Counted from the stretch's first letter, positions 16,165 through 25,981 are shown. The stretch is DNA of 45,134 nucleotides from G020354085 sp964482055 (GCA_964482055.1 CAYZVX010000013.1:1-45134), one strand, 5' to 3'. Numbers and translations: made by a program. The notes: a model not told the origin generated them from the letters alone.

Positions 16165-16944
16165 ATGCGAATGGCGGCGATTCTCGAGTATGACGGCTCG
16201 CGCTTCTCGGGCTGGCAGCGGCAGGAAGGGGAACGGACGGTGCAGGGCTGCGTGGAGGAGGCGCTGTCCAAGGTTGCGGCCGAGACCATCGCCGTCACCG
16301 TGGCCGGGCGCACCGATGCCGGCGTGCACGCCTGCGGCCAGGTGATCCATTTTGACACTTGGTCGACGCGCGCCGACCATGCATGGCTGCGCGGCGCCAA
16401 CAGCAACTTGCCGCGCGAGATTGCCCTGCGGTGGGTGGGCCGGGTCGATGTCCATTTCCACGCGCGCTACAGCGCAACCGGGCGGGAATACCGCTATGCC
16501 ATCCTCAACCGCGCGGTCCGCCCCACCTATCTGTCCGGTCGCGTGACGCACGAATACCGCCCGCTCGACATCGGTCGCATGAGGGCTGCGGCCGCCTACC
16601 TGGTCGGCGAGCATGATTTCAGCTCGTTTCGCGCCGCCGAGTGCCAGGCCAAGCACCCGGTGCGCGACCTGCGCGTGCTCGAGGTGGAACGGCACGGCGA
16701 GTTCGTCATGATTACCGCGCGCGCCAACGCCTTTCTGCATCATATGGTGCGCAACCTGGCTGGTGTGCTGATGGACATTGGCGCCGGCGAGAAGGACCCG
16801 TTGTGGGCGAAGGAGGTGCTGGAAGCGCGCGATCGGACCGTGGGCGGAATCACGGGCCCGGCCGACGGGTTGTATCTGACCGCGATCGAGTACCCGCCGA
16901 CCGCGGGTGTGCCGGTGTTTCCGCCCGTATTCGGGTTGTGGTGA
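16165..16944 (+). CDS. truA: tRNA pseudouridine(38-40) synthase TruA
   Basis: Modifies uridines 38-40 in the anticodon stem of many tRNAs. The 259-residue length is normal. The catalytic aspartate is in GRTDAGVHA (about residue 52), and the family blocks FSGWQRQ, RYSATGREYRY, GEHDFSSFRAAEC and HHMVRNLAGVLMDIG are all present in order. The ATG at 16165 gives MRMAAILEYDGS; the next Met two codons on is also possible. A TATAAAAT box sits directly upstream. In many gammaproteobacteria truA leads into trpF-trpB-trpA; here two minus-strand genes and a repeat separate truA from trpF. Confidence 0.96.
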   Translation: MRMAAILEYDGSRFSGWQRQEGERTVQGCVEEALSKVAAETIAVTVAGRTDAGVHACGQVIHFDTWSTRADHAWLRGANSNLPREIALRWVGRVDVHFHARYSATGREYRYAILNRAVRPTYLSGRVTHEYRPLDIGRMRAAAAYLVGEHDFSSFRAAECQAKHPVRDLRVLEVERHGEFVMITARANAFLHHMVRNLAGVLMDIGAGEKDPLWAKEVLEARDRTVGGITGPADGLYLTAIEYPPTAGVPVFPPVFGLW

Positions 16945-16960
16945 GTCCGCAACCGCGCCG

Positions 16961-17072
16961 TCCCGGCAACTGCTCGTGCGTTGCTCTACCTCCCGCCATC
17001 CCTGGCGGTCGCATGGCGCGCGGCCGCGCTGATGTGCAGGATGCACGAATGCCGCGAAGGCCAGGGATGGCC
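16961..17072. repeat. Mosaic hairpin repeat, copy 2, downstream of truA
   Basis: Shares exact blocks TCCCGGCAACTGC (16961-16973) and TGCGTTGCTCTACCTCCC (16977-16994) with copy 1. It holds hairpin CCGCCA-TCCC-TGGCGG (16993-17008), the block AGGATGCACGAA (17038-17049) and hairpin GGCCA-GGGA-TGGCC (17059-17072). The segments around 16991 and 17060 are also reverse complements of each other, so the whole element can fold into one larger stem. The stem sequence differs from copy 1 but is compensated, and the TCCC loop is kept. It lies 16 bases after the truA stop. Confidence 0.85.
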
Positions 17073-17132
17073 GGGAGCGGCCTTAATCCCATCGGCGACG
17101 CCCGGCGCCGGCGCACGCCCGGGCGCCTCGGC

Positions 17133-17549
17133 CTATGGCGCAGATGGCTCGCTGCCCGACGGAATCGGAAGGCGGCAGCGCTTGCCGAGCAGCTCGCCGA
17201 GGCTCTGGCTCTTCATGACGCATTCGTAGTCTTCGCGGGTAACGGTGCGGTGGCACTGCTCGATGTAGCCGCCGCGGGCGACGTCGCGCATGAAGCTGAG
17301 CACCGCAACCGGTGCCGCCGCCTGGTTGATGCGCGCAAGCTCCGCGAGCATTCCTTCCGCCAGGCTCCACTGCTTGTCGAACATTTCCCGACACATATCC
17401 TCGGGCGACTTTTCCGGCAGCAGCGCGCACCCGCAGAGCACGCTGGCGGCGAGCGCGAACCCGGTGCAGAGCCCACGCCGGATACCAGTCGCACACCTGT
17501 TTGCGCCTATTACGGCGGCATTTCCCCTTCGAGTATCAGCGCTCGGCAC
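17133..17549 (-). CDS. Small hypothetical lipoprotein
   Basis: A 138-residue minus-strand frame overlapping the end of the PCMT gene by 14 bases. It starts at a GTG (17549) with only a weak ribosome-binding site; no better in-frame start exists. A basic stretch (GIRRG) precedes a hydrophobic segment FALAASVLCGCALLPEKSP, a plausible lipoprotein signal with a Cys after L-C-G. The mature part is short, with cysteines at four or five positions (MCREMFDKQWSL, EQCHRTV, YECVMKS, KRCRLP), suggesting disulfides in the periplasm. I do not recognise a family. The overlap suggests translational coupling to the exported PCMT. Confidence 0.55.
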   Translation of the reverse strand: MPSADTRRGNAAVIGANRCATGIRRGLCTGFALAASVLCGCALLPEKSPEDMCREMFDKQWSLAEGMLAELARINQAAAPVAVLSFMRDVARGGYIEQCHRTVTREDYECVMKSQSLGELLGKRCRLPIPSGSEPSAP

Positions 17550-18318
17550 GGCCGGTCAGCGGCACGAAGCGCACCGGCAGAACCTTGCGCGTGGTCGTGC
17601 GCCCGTCCTTGTCCTTTCGCACCAGTAACAAGTGCTGCATGCCGAACGGATTGCCGAGCGGGATCACCATGCGCCCGTCGGTACGGAGCTGCGCGAGCAA
17701 CGGCGGCGGGATATGGTTGGCGGCGGCGGTGACGATGATGGCGTCGAACGGCGCCTTGTCGGCCCAGCCGTAGTATCCGTCGCCCACGCGCGCCTCGATC
17801 GTCTGGTAACCGAGGCGCCGCAGGCGATCGCGCGCCGCCTCGCCGAGTTGCGGAATGATCTCGATCGTGAACACCTGCGCACCCATCTGGGCGAGCACCG
17901 CCGCCTGATATCCCGAGCCCGTGCCGATCTCGAGCACGCGCTGGCCGGGTTTCACTTCGAGGAGGTCAGTCATCACGGCGACCATGAAGGGCTGCGAGAT
18001 CGTCTGGCCGTAACCGATCGGCAGTGGTTGATCATCGTAGGCGCGCCGCCGCTCATCGGGCGGCACGAACTCGTGGCGAGGCACGGCGCGCAGGGCGTCG
18101 AGCACGCGCGGGTCGAGATCGCTGCGCTGCAGCTCCGCGCGCGTCTCGGCAACGTGGCGGCGAATGCCCTCAACCATGGCGTGGCGTGCGCTGACGTAGG
18201 CGTCGGCGCCTGGCGCGGCCTGCCCGCCGGGGGCCAACAGGCCGGCGAGCGCCGCCAGAGCGCCGATCAGCGTTCGGCGCCGGACATTTCCCGGGTATCG
18301 AGCCGTCTGCTTCGCCAT
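17536..18318 (-). CDS. Protein-L-isoaspartate O-methyltransferase, exported form
   Basis: A 260-residue SAM-dependent repair methyltransferase that acts on isoaspartyl residues in damaged proteins. The core is typical: PRHEFVPPDERRRAYDD, PLPIGYGQTISQPFMVAVM, the SAM-binding LEIGTGSGYQAAVLAQMG (about residue 135) and DAIIVTAAANHIPPPLLAQL. Unlike the cytoplasmic Pcm (about 208 residues) it has an N-terminal extension of about 40 residues with two adjacent arginines and a hydrophobic core ending GGQAAP, resembling a Tat or Sec signal. It therefore probably acts in the periplasm. The surE-pcm-nlpD-rpoS context of the cytoplasmic enzyme is absent. A small lipoprotein gene follows with a 14-base overlap. 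Confidence 0.88.
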   Translation of the reverse strand: MAKQTARYPGNVRRRTLIGALAALAGLLAPGGQAAPGADAYVSARHAMVEGIRRHVAETRAELQRSDLDPRVLDALRAVPRHEFVPPDERRRAYDDQPLPIGYGQTISQPFMVAVMTDLLEVKPGQRVLEIGTGSGYQAAVLAQMGAQVFTIEIIPQLGEAARDRLRRLGYQTIEARVGDGYYGWADKAPFDAIIVTAAANHIPPPLLAQLRTDGRMVIPLGNPFGMQHLLLVRKDKDGRTTTRKVLPVRFVPLTGRAER

Positions 18319-18386
18319 GGGCGTCCCATGTTACTCCAGACCCCATCCGCGGGCGCTAGCGGCTCTGGTAAGCTGCGCCGCTCGAC

Positions 18387-19000
18387 ATGCGCACACGCGT
18401 GAAAATTTGCGGCATCACCCGCATCGAGGACGCCCTGGTCGCGGCGCATGCCGGGGCCGACGCCATCGGCCTGGTGTTTGCGCCGGCGAGCCCGCGCCGC
18501 GTTTCGGTGGAGGAGGCCGCGGCGATCTGCCGCGCGCTGCCGCCATTCGTGAGCGTGGTGGGGTTGTTTGTCGATGCCGAGGCGGCGCAGGTGACGCAGG
18601 TTTTGGGGCGGGTGCCGCTTGATCTGTTACAATTCCACGGCTCTGAGGCCCCCCAGTTCTGCCGGCAGTTCGACCGACCGTATATCAAGGCGATCGCCAT
18701 GCGCGAAGGAGTCGATGTCCACGCCGAGGACCGTGCGTTTGCCGACGCCGTGGGTCTGTTGCTCGACGCGCATGTGGCGGGTGTCGCTGGCGGCAGTGGC
18801 AAGTCCTTTGACTGGTCGCGCATTCCGCGCGACCTCGCCCGGCCCATTGTCCTTGCCGGCGGCCTCACGCCGGCAAACGTCGCCGATGCGATCCGGCAGG
18901 TGCGGCCCTACGCCGTCGATGTCAGCAGCGGTGTGGAGCAGGCGCGGGGCGTGAAGGATGCGCGCAAGATCGCGGCGTTCATCGAAGCGGCGACAACGGC

Positions 19001-19004
<4 letters not shown>
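18387..19004 (+). CDS. trpF: Phosphoribosylanthranilate isomerase (TrpF)
   Basis: Third step of tryptophan synthesis from anthranilate, a monofunctional (beta/alpha)8 barrel of 205 residues. The catalytic cysteine is in KICGITR (C8), the catalytic aspartate in the SFDWSRIP segment, and the phosphate-binding loop is LAGGLTPANV near the C terminus, followed by DVSSGVE. The ATG at 18387 gives MRTRVKICG, which fits the family start. The stop overlaps the trpB start as ATGA (19001-19004), a coupling seen also at trpA/accD. A weak -10-like TAAGCT lies 12 bases upstream of the ATG. Confidence 0.96.
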
Positions 19005-20199
<1,195 letters not shown>

Positions 20200-20200
<1 letters not shown>

Positions 20201-21042
20201 TGTCGCGCATCGCCGAGCGGTTCAATCTGCTCAAGTCGAGCGCTCGCCGCGCGCTCATTCCGTACATCGCCGCCGGTGACCCCGAGACCTGGGTCACGGT
20301 GCCGCTCATGCATGCCCTGGTGAAAGCCGGCGCCGATATCGTCGAGCTGGGCGTGCCGTTTTCCGATCCGATGGCCGATGGCCCGGTCATCCAACGTGCC
20401 GCCGAGCGTGCGCTCAAGCACCACACGACGCTGCGCCAGGTGCTCGGCATGGTGCGCGAGTTCCGCCGCCAGGATGCGGCAACGCCGGTCGTGCTGATGG
20501 GCTATCTCAATCCGATTGAGGTCATGGGCTACGAGGTGTTTGCGGCGCAGGCCGCGAGCGCCGGCGTCGACGGCGTGCTCACGGTCGACCTGCCGCCGGA
20601 GGAGGCCGGCGAGCTGCGCCAGGCGCTGAGCCGCCACCAGCTCGACATGATCTATCTGATTGCGCCCACCAGCTCGCCGGCGCGCATCAAGCTCATCACG
20701 AGCGCGGCGAGCGGGTTTATCTACTATGTTTCGCTGCGCGGCGTGACCGGGGCGAGCCACCTCGACCTCGGTGAGGTCGAGCACCGGCTCAAGGCGATTC
20801 GCGCCGCAACCCCGCTGCCCCTGGGGGTGGGTTTCGGCATCGGCACACCGGAGGCGGCGGCCGCCGTGGCGGTTTTTGCCGATGCCGTGATCGTCGGCAG
20901 CGCGATCGTCCGGCGCATGGAGGACTTGGCCGGGCAGCCTGATAGAATCCTGACCGAGATCCCGGCCTTCCTGGCGGGGTTGCGTGCGGCCATGGACGGG
21001 GCGAGACGCGAAGCCCGATCCGCAAGCGGAGCGAGCCGATGA
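20200..21042 (+). CDS. trpA: Tryptophan synthase alpha subunit (TrpA)
   Basis: Cleaves indole-3-glycerol phosphate to indole, which is channelled to TrpB. It is 280 residues, somewhat longer at the C terminus than E. coli TrpA (268). The catalytic pair lies in IVELGVPFSDPMADGPVIQ (Glu about 49, Asp about 60). Barrel blocks AYIAAGDP, VLLMGYLNPI-type and YYVSLRGVTGA are present, and the phosphate loop GVGFGIGTPEAA follows. The C-terminal tail (MDGARREARSASGASR) is basic and low complexity. The stop overlaps the accD ATG as ATGA. Confidence 0.97.
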
Positions 21043-21971
21043 GCTGGTACGACAAGCTGTTACCACCGAAGGTGAAGAGCACCGGACCGAGGCGCGGCAC
21101 GGTGCCGGAGGGGTTGTGGCGCAAGTGCACGAGCTGCGGCTCGGTGCTGTACAGCGCGGAGATTGAAAGCAACCTTAATGTCTGCCCGCGCTGCGGCCAC
21201 CACATGCGCCTCGGTGCGCGCAAGCGCCTCGACACTTTCCTCGATCCAGCGCCGCGCAGCGAGATCGGCGCCAACCTGCTGCCGGTCGATGTCCTCAAGT
21301 TCAAGGACACCAAGCGCTACCGCGATCGTCTGGCCGAGGCCCAACAGGCCACCGGCGAGACCGACGCCCTGATCGTGATCGAGGGCGCCCTGAAGGGACT
21401 GCCCCTCGTCGCCTGCGCCTTCGAGTTCAATTTCATGGGCGGCTCCATGGGCTCGGTGGTCGGCGAGCGCTTCGTGCGCGGCGTAAACGTGTGCCTGGAG
21501 AAGCAGATCCCGTTGGTATGCTTCTCGGCGAGCGGCGGGGCGCGCATGCAGGAAGCGCTGCTGTCGCTCATGCAGATGGCCAAGACCAGCGCGGCGCTCA
21601 CGCGCCTGGCGGCGCGCGGCATCCCCTACATCTCGGTGCTCACCGATCCCACCATGGGCGGCGTGTCGGCGAGCCTGGCGATGCTCGGAGACATCAACAT
21701 CGCCGAGCCCAAGGCGCTCATCGGTTTCGCCGGCCCGCGCGTGATCGAGCAGACCGTGCGCGAGAAGCTGCCGGAAGGCTTTCAACGCTCCGAGTTCCTG
21801 CTCGAGCACGGCGCCATCGACCTCATCATCGACCGCCGCGAGATGCGCAACCGTATCGCCACGCTGCTGGCGATGCTCACGCGCCAGCCCGCCGCGACCT
21901 CCGCCCAAAACCTCGGCGATGAGAGCGAGTCGGGCGTTGAGGCCGAGTACGGCTCGCGTACCCGCCCCTGA
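21039..21971 (+). CDS. accD: Acetyl-CoA carboxylase carboxyltransferase beta subunit (AccD)
   Basis: Transfers the carboxyl group from biotin to acetyl-CoA, with AccA, in the first step of fatty acid synthesis. The length of 310 residues is typical. The N-terminal zinc ribbon is clear: C-T-S-C near residue 28 and C-P-R-C-G about 19 residues later. The carboxyltransferase core contains FNFMGGSMGSVVGE, FSASGGARMQEALLSLMQM and the TMGGVSASLAMLGD loop. The gene is coupled to trpA by an ATGA overlap. Its stop codon (TGA, 21969-21971) shares two bases with the CTG that appears to start folC. Confidence 0.97.
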   Translation: MSWYDKLLPPKVKSTGPRRGTVPEGLWRKCTSCGSVLYSAEIESNLNVCPRCGHHMRLGARKRLDTFLDPAPRSEIGANLLPVDVLKFKDTKRYRDRLAEAQQATGETDALIVIEGALKGLPLVACAFEFNFMGGSMGSVVGERFVRGVNVCLEKQIPLVCFSASGGARMQEALLSLMQMAKTSAALTRLAARGIPYISVLTDPTMGGVSASLAMLGDINIAEPKALIGFAGPRVIEQTVREKLPEGFQRSEFLLEHGAIDLIIDRREMRNRIATLLAMLTRQPAATSAQNLGDESESGVEAEYGSRTRP

Positions 21972-23245
21972 CCACCAGCGCCGTCCCCCCACGCCGCCTC
22001 GCCGACTGGCTCGGCCATATCGAGCGGGTCCACCCGCGCACGATCGAGCTCGGGCTCGAGCGCGTGCACGCGGTGCTCGATGCCATGGCGCTGCGTGTGC
22101 CGTCCTACGCCGTGATTACGGTCGCCGGGACCAATGGCAAAGGCTCCACCGTCGCGATGCTCGATGCCATACTGCGTGCCGCCGGCTACCGGGTCGGCGC
22201 CTACACCTCCCCCCACCTGGTGCGTTACAACGAGCGTATCCGCATCGATGGTGTGGAAGCCAGCGACAGCGAGCTGTGCCGCGCCTTCGAGCGCATCGAA
22301 CAGGCGCGCGGCGCCACGCCGCTCACGTACTTCGAGTTCGGTACGCTCGCGGCGTTCGAGTGCTTTCACCGGGCGCGCATCGATGTCGCGGTGCTCGAGG
22401 TCGGCATGGGTGGCCGGCTCGATGCCGTCAACGCCGTGGATGCCGACTGCGCGGTGCTCACCGCCATCGACATCGACCACACCGCCTGGCTCGGGAGCAC
22501 GCGCGCGGCCATCGCGCGCGAGAAGGCCGGGGTTTTCCGCGGCGGCCGGCCGGCGGTGGTGAGCGATCCCGATCCGCCGGCGGCCGTCGCCGAGGTGGCA
22601 GCGGCGGTGGGCGCGCGCCTGTATCGCATCGATCGTGACTTCAGTTTCGAGCGCACCGAAGGCGGGTGGAACTGGCGAGGGCCTGACCGGGTGCGCACCG
22701 GGCTGCCGCTGCCGGCGATGCGCGGGGACTATCAGCTGCTCAACGCGGCCGGCGTGCTGATGGCGTTGGAGCTGCTCGCCGACCGCTTTCCGGTGACGCA
22801 GGCCAACATTCGCGATGGCCTGTTGAACGCGGTTGTGCAGGGCCGATTCCAGGTGCTGCCGGGGCGCCCGACGCGCGTGCTCGACGTGGGCCACAATCCG
22901 CACGCCGCGCGCGCGCTCGCCGCCACGCTGCGCCAGCAGCCGGTGCGCGGTCGCAGCATCGCCGTCTTCGGCATGCTGAAGGACAAGGATGTAGCCGGGG
23001 TGGCGCAGGCGCTCGCGGGGAGCTTTGATGCGTGGCATGTGGCGACGCTGACCGGCGAGCGCGGCGCAGCCGCCGATGAGCTCGCCGTGACCCTGCACGC
23101 GCACGGTGTCACGGCACCGATCAGCCTCTATGCCGACCCGATCAGCGCCTACGAGGCGGCGTGTCGCGCGGCGCGCGACGAGGACCGTGTTGTCGTCTTT
23201 GGGTCGTTCTACACCGTCGGTGATATACTGGCGCGCCTCAGTTAG
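21968..23245 (+). CDS. folC: Dihydrofolate/folylpolyglutamate synthase (FolC), apparent CTG start
   Basis: Bifunctional Mur-ligase-like enzyme that makes dihydrofolate and adds glutamates to folates. The P-loop is TVAGTNGKGSTVAML. Other blocks are YTSPHLVRYNERI, LEVGMGGRLDAVN and LDVGHNPHAARALA. Family similarity extends upstream of the first standard start (GTG 22064) into LADWLGHIERVHPRTIELGL, which matches the N-terminal helix of FolC. In this frame no ATG, GTG or TTG exists between the stop at 21938 and 22064. The only reasonable initiator is CTG at 21968, overlapping the accD TGA as CTGA, the same geometry as the ATGA overlaps upstream. That gives 425 residues, a normal FolC length. If the GTG is used, about 32 conserved residues are lost. 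Confidence 0.9.
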   Translation: MTTSAVPPRRLADWLGHIERVHPRTIELGLERVHAVLDAMALRVPSYAVITVAGTNGKGSTVAMLDAILRAAGYRVGAYTSPHLVRYNERIRIDGVEASDSELCRAFERIEQARGATPLTYFEFGTLAAFECFHRARIDVAVLEVGMGGRLDAVNAVDADCAVLTAIDIDHTAWLGSTRAAIAREKAGVFRGGRPAVVSDPDPPAAVAEVAAAVGARLYRIDRDFSFERTEGGWNWRGPDRVRTGLPLPAMRGDYQLLNAAGVLMALELLADRFPVTQANIRDGLLNAVVQGRFQVLPGRPTRVLDVGHNPHAARALAATLRQQPVRGRSIAVFGMLKDKDVAGVAQALAGSFDAWHVATLTGERGAAADELAVTLHAHGVTAPISLYADPISAYEAACRAARDEDRVVVFGSFYTVGDILARLS

Positions 23246-23254
23246 GTACTGCCC

Positions 23255-23905
23255 ATGGCAGCGCAAGACAGCGGACCCGCGAAATTCAACCCCAAGCACC
23301 GCATCATTGGTGCGATCATCCTGGTGGCGCTGGCGGTGATCTTCATCCCGATGCTGCTGGATGAAACCCAGCCCCCGCCCGACCTGAAGGGCACGCCGGC
23401 AATTCCCGAGCGGCCGGCGTCAGCCGAGACCAAGGTGGTGGTAAGGCCCGTGACGGGCCCGGAGGTCAAGGCGCGGGAGACGCCGGATGCGCCCGTGCCG
23501 CCGGCGAAGGCACCCGCGCCAGAAGCGAAGGCCGAATTCGCAGGCGAAACGCTCAAGCCACTCGGGCCGGCTGACGACAAGCCGCAGAGCGCACCGCTCG
23601 AGCCGCCAGGCGCCAAGTTGGGCAAGGCAGAGAAGACCGAGCAAGCCGACAAGGCCGAGAAGTCGCCCGCCAAAGGCTGGGTCGTGCAGGTCGGCGTGTA
23701 TTCGAACCCGCAGAACGCGGCGCGCGTCGAATCCCGGCTCAAGAGCCACGGGCACTCGGTGCGCGAGGAGCACATCAGAATCGCCACCGGCACCGCCGTG
23801 CGCCTGCGCGTCGGCCCCTACCGCGACAAGGCGACGGCGCAGAAGGCGCGCGACCAGATCGAAAAGGACGTGGGCGAGAAGGCCGCGGTGCTGCCCTATC
23901 CCTAG
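23255..23905 (+). CDS. dedD: SPOR-domain cell-division protein (DedD-like)
   Basis: A 216-residue bitopic inner-membrane protein. One transmembrane helix lies at residues 9-30 (IIGAIILVALAVIFIPMLL), then a periplasmic linker rich in Pro, Ala, Lys and Glu (residues 35-140), then a SPOR domain (residues 143-214, GWVVQVGVYSNPQNA to LRVGPYRDKATAQKARDQIE). SPOR domains bind denuded septal peptidoglycan, so this is a likely DedD that helps constriction. The position between folC and cvpA matches dedD in E. coli. A TATACT box at 23224-23229 inside the end of folC could be its own promoter. Confidence 0.92.
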   Translation: MAAQDSGPAKFNPKHRIIGAIILVALAVIFIPMLLDETQPPPDLKGTPAIPERPASAETKVVVRPVTGPEVKARETPDAPVPPAKAPAPEAKAEFAGETLKPLGPADDKPQSAPLEPPGAKLGKAEKTEQADKAEKSPAKGWVVQVGVYSNPQNAARVESRLKSHGHSVREEHIRIATGTAVRLRVGPYRDKATAQKARDQIEKDVGEKAAVLPYP

Positions 23906-23919
23906 GATCGCGCGTCTCA

Positions 23920-24414
23920 ATGAATGCGTTCGATTTCCTGCTGCTCCTGATCCTGGCGGTCTCGGCGATGTTCGGCGCCTGGCGCGGTTTCGTGCGCGAA
24001 GTGCTCTCGCTCGCCGCCGGGGTGGCGGCCGCGGTGATCGCCTGGATGTTCGCCGATGACTTTGGCGCCTTCTTCACCAGTCTTAGTAACGAGCCGGCGC
24101 TGCGCCAGGCGCTCGCCTTCGTGCTGCTGTTCGTCGGCGTGCTGGTGGCGGGCGCGGTGATCTCGTTTCTCGTGCACCGCATGCTCGTCAAGGGCGAGTT
24201 CGCGCGCTGGCCGAACCGGATGCTGGGCGGGCTGTTAGGCCTGGGGCGCGGGGCGCTGATCGTGACGGTCGCGTTTCTGCTCGCGGGGTTGACGGCGTTG
24301 CCGCAGCAGTCGTGGTGGCGGCGAGCCGCGCTGTCGCCTTACTTCGAACGGGCGGCGCTGTTTGCAAGCGGCTATCTGCCGCCAGATGTTGCCCGCCATA
24401 TTCGCTATGGATAA
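23920..24414 (+). CDS. cvpA: CvpA family membrane protein
   Basis: A 164-residue inner-membrane protein with four predicted helices (about residues 4-20, 25-45, 62-85 and 100-122). The N terminus MNAFDFLLLLILAVSAMFG and GAWRGFVREVLSLAAGVAAA are typical of CvpA, which is needed for colicin V production and envelope robustness in E. coli. The dedD-cvpA-purF order is conserved in gammaproteobacteria. It starts 14 bases after dedD and purF begins 31 bases after its stop, so the genes are probably co-transcribed. The hydrophilic tail is short. Confidence 0.94.
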   Translation: MNAFDFLLLLILAVSAMFGAWRGFVREVLSLAAGVAAAVIAWMFADDFGAFFTSLSNEPALRQALAFVLLFVGVLVAGAVISFLVHRMLVKGEFARWPNRMLGGLLGLGRGALIVTVAFLLAGLTALPQQSWWRRAALSPYFERAALFASGYLPPDVARHIRYG

Positions 24415-24445
24415 GATTGCTTTTTAGCGCTCGGGGGTTTCCCGC

Positions 24446-25981
24446 ATGTGCGGCATCATCGGTATTCTCGCCAACAGTCCCGTGAATCAGGCCATTTACG
24501 ACGGCCTGTTGGGATTGCAGCACCGCGGCCAGGACGCCGCCGGCATCATGACCTCCGACGGCAGCCGCGTGCACCTGCGCAAGGACAACGGTCTGGTGCG
24601 CGATGTCTTCCAGCAGCACCACATGCTGTCCCTCAAGGGCAACATGGGAATCGGCCACTGTCGCTACCCGACGGCCGGCTGCGATTCGCCGGCCGAGGCC
24701 CAGCCCTTCTACGTGAACTCTCCATTCGGGCTGGCGCTCGCGCACAACGGCAACCTCACCAATGCCGATCAGCTCAAAGACGAGCTGGTGCGCGAGGACC
24801 TGCGCCACCTCAACACCGACTCCGACTCCGAGGTGCTGCTCAACGTATTCGCCCACGAGCTGCAGGCGGTCGCCAAGCTGCGCCTCACCCCGGAGCAGGT
24901 GTTCCGCGCCGTCGCCGCCGTGCACCGGCGCGTGCGCGGCGCCTACGCCGTCACGATGCTGATCGCCGGCTTCGGGATCCTCGCGTTCCGCGACCCGCAC
25001 GGCATCCGCCCGCTGGTATTCGGCTGGCGCGAGTCGGAGGAGGGGCCGGAGTACATGTTCGCCTCGGAATCGGTGGCGCTCGACGTGGTCGGCTTCAAGC
25101 TGGTGCGCGACGTCGCCCCGGGCGAGGCGATCTATGTGGAGCTGGGCGGGCAGGTGCACAGCCGCCCGTGCGCCGAGGTGACGGCCCACACGCCGTGCAT
25201 CTTCGAGTACGTGTACTTCGCGCGCCCGGATTCGATCCTGGACGGCATCTCCGTGCACAAGACGCGCATGCGCCTCGGCGAGAAGCTCGCCGCCAAGATC
25301 CAGCGCGTCTGGCCGGATCACGACATCGACGTGGTGATCCCGATTCCCGACACCTCGCGCACCTCGGCGCTGCAGCTCGCCAACGAGCTCGGCCTCAAGT
25401 ACCGCGAGGGCTTCATCAAGAACCGCTACATCGGCCGCACCTTCATCATGCCCGGCCAGGCGCAGCGCAAGCGTTCGGTGCGCCAGAAGCTCAATGCCAT
25501 CGATCTCGAGTTCAAGGGCAAGAACGTGCTGTTGGTCGATGACTCGATCGTGCGCGGCACCACCTCGCAGCAGATCATCCAGATGACGCGCGAGGCCGGC
25601 GCCCGGAAGGTGTACTTCGCCTCGGCCTCCCCGCCGGTGCGCTTCCCGAACGTCTACGGCATCGACATGCCGGCGGTGAGCGAGCTCATCGCCAATGGCC
25701 GCAGCGACGCGGAGATCGCGCGCGCGATCGGCGCCGACCGTGTGATCTACCAGGACCTCGACGACATGCTGGAGGCGGCACGCGAGGGCAACCCCGAGAT
25801 CGCGCGCTTCGACGCCTCGTGTTTCACCGGCGAGTACGTCACCGGCGACGTAAGCCCGGCGTACCTGGAGCGCATCGAGCGCATCCGCTGCGACGCCGCC
25901 CAGAGCACGCGCCGCGGCGCTTCGCAGGGCGACAGCGAGGTGGTGACCGCCGAGGTGCTTACCTTCCCCATGAGCCGCTGA
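24446..25981 (+). CDS. purF: Amidophosphoribosyltransferase (PurF)
   Basis: First committed enzyme of purine synthesis: PRPP plus glutamine to phosphoribosylamine. The 511-residue length matches E. coli PurF (505). The nucleophile is Cys2 (MCGIIGI), exposed after Met removal, so no propeptide is present. The glutaminase domain has HRGQDAAGI and IGHCRYPTAG; the PRPP loop is VLLVDDSIVRGTTS near residue 360. The GGGGG at 24431-24435 is a likely ribosome-binding site. The last codons and stop (LTFPMSR) are repeated almost exactly at 28100-28118, beyond an insert of about 2.1 kb. Confidence 0.97.
   Translation: MCGIIGILANSPVNQAIYDGLLGLQHRGQDAAGIMTSDGSRVHLRKDNGLVRDVFQQHHMLSLKGNMGIGHCRYPTAGCDSPAEAQPFYVNSPFGLALAHNGNLTNADQLKDELVREDLRHLNTDSDSEVLLNVFAHELQAVAKLRLTPEQVFRAVAAVHRRVRGAYAVTMLIAGFGILAFRDPHGIRPLVFGWRESEEGPEYMFASESVALDVVGFKLVRDVAPGEAIYVELGGQVHSRPCAEVTAHTPCIFEYVYFARPDSILDGISVHKTRMRLGEKLAAKIQRVWPDHDIDVVIPIPDTSRTSALQLANELGLKYREGFIKNRYIGRTFIMPGQAQRKRSVRQKLNAIDLEFKGKNVLLVDDSIVRGTTSQQIIQMTREAGARKVYFASASPPVRFPNVYGIDMPAVSELIANGRSDAEIARAIGADRVIYQDLDDMLEAAREGNPEIARFDASCFTGEYVTGDVSPAYLERIERIRCDAAQSTRRGASQGDSEVVTAEVLTFPMSR

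Noticed and set aside
22064..23245. folC starting at GTG 22064
   Set aside because: Clear FolC similarity continues upstream of this codon, so it would truncate the conserved N-terminal helix.
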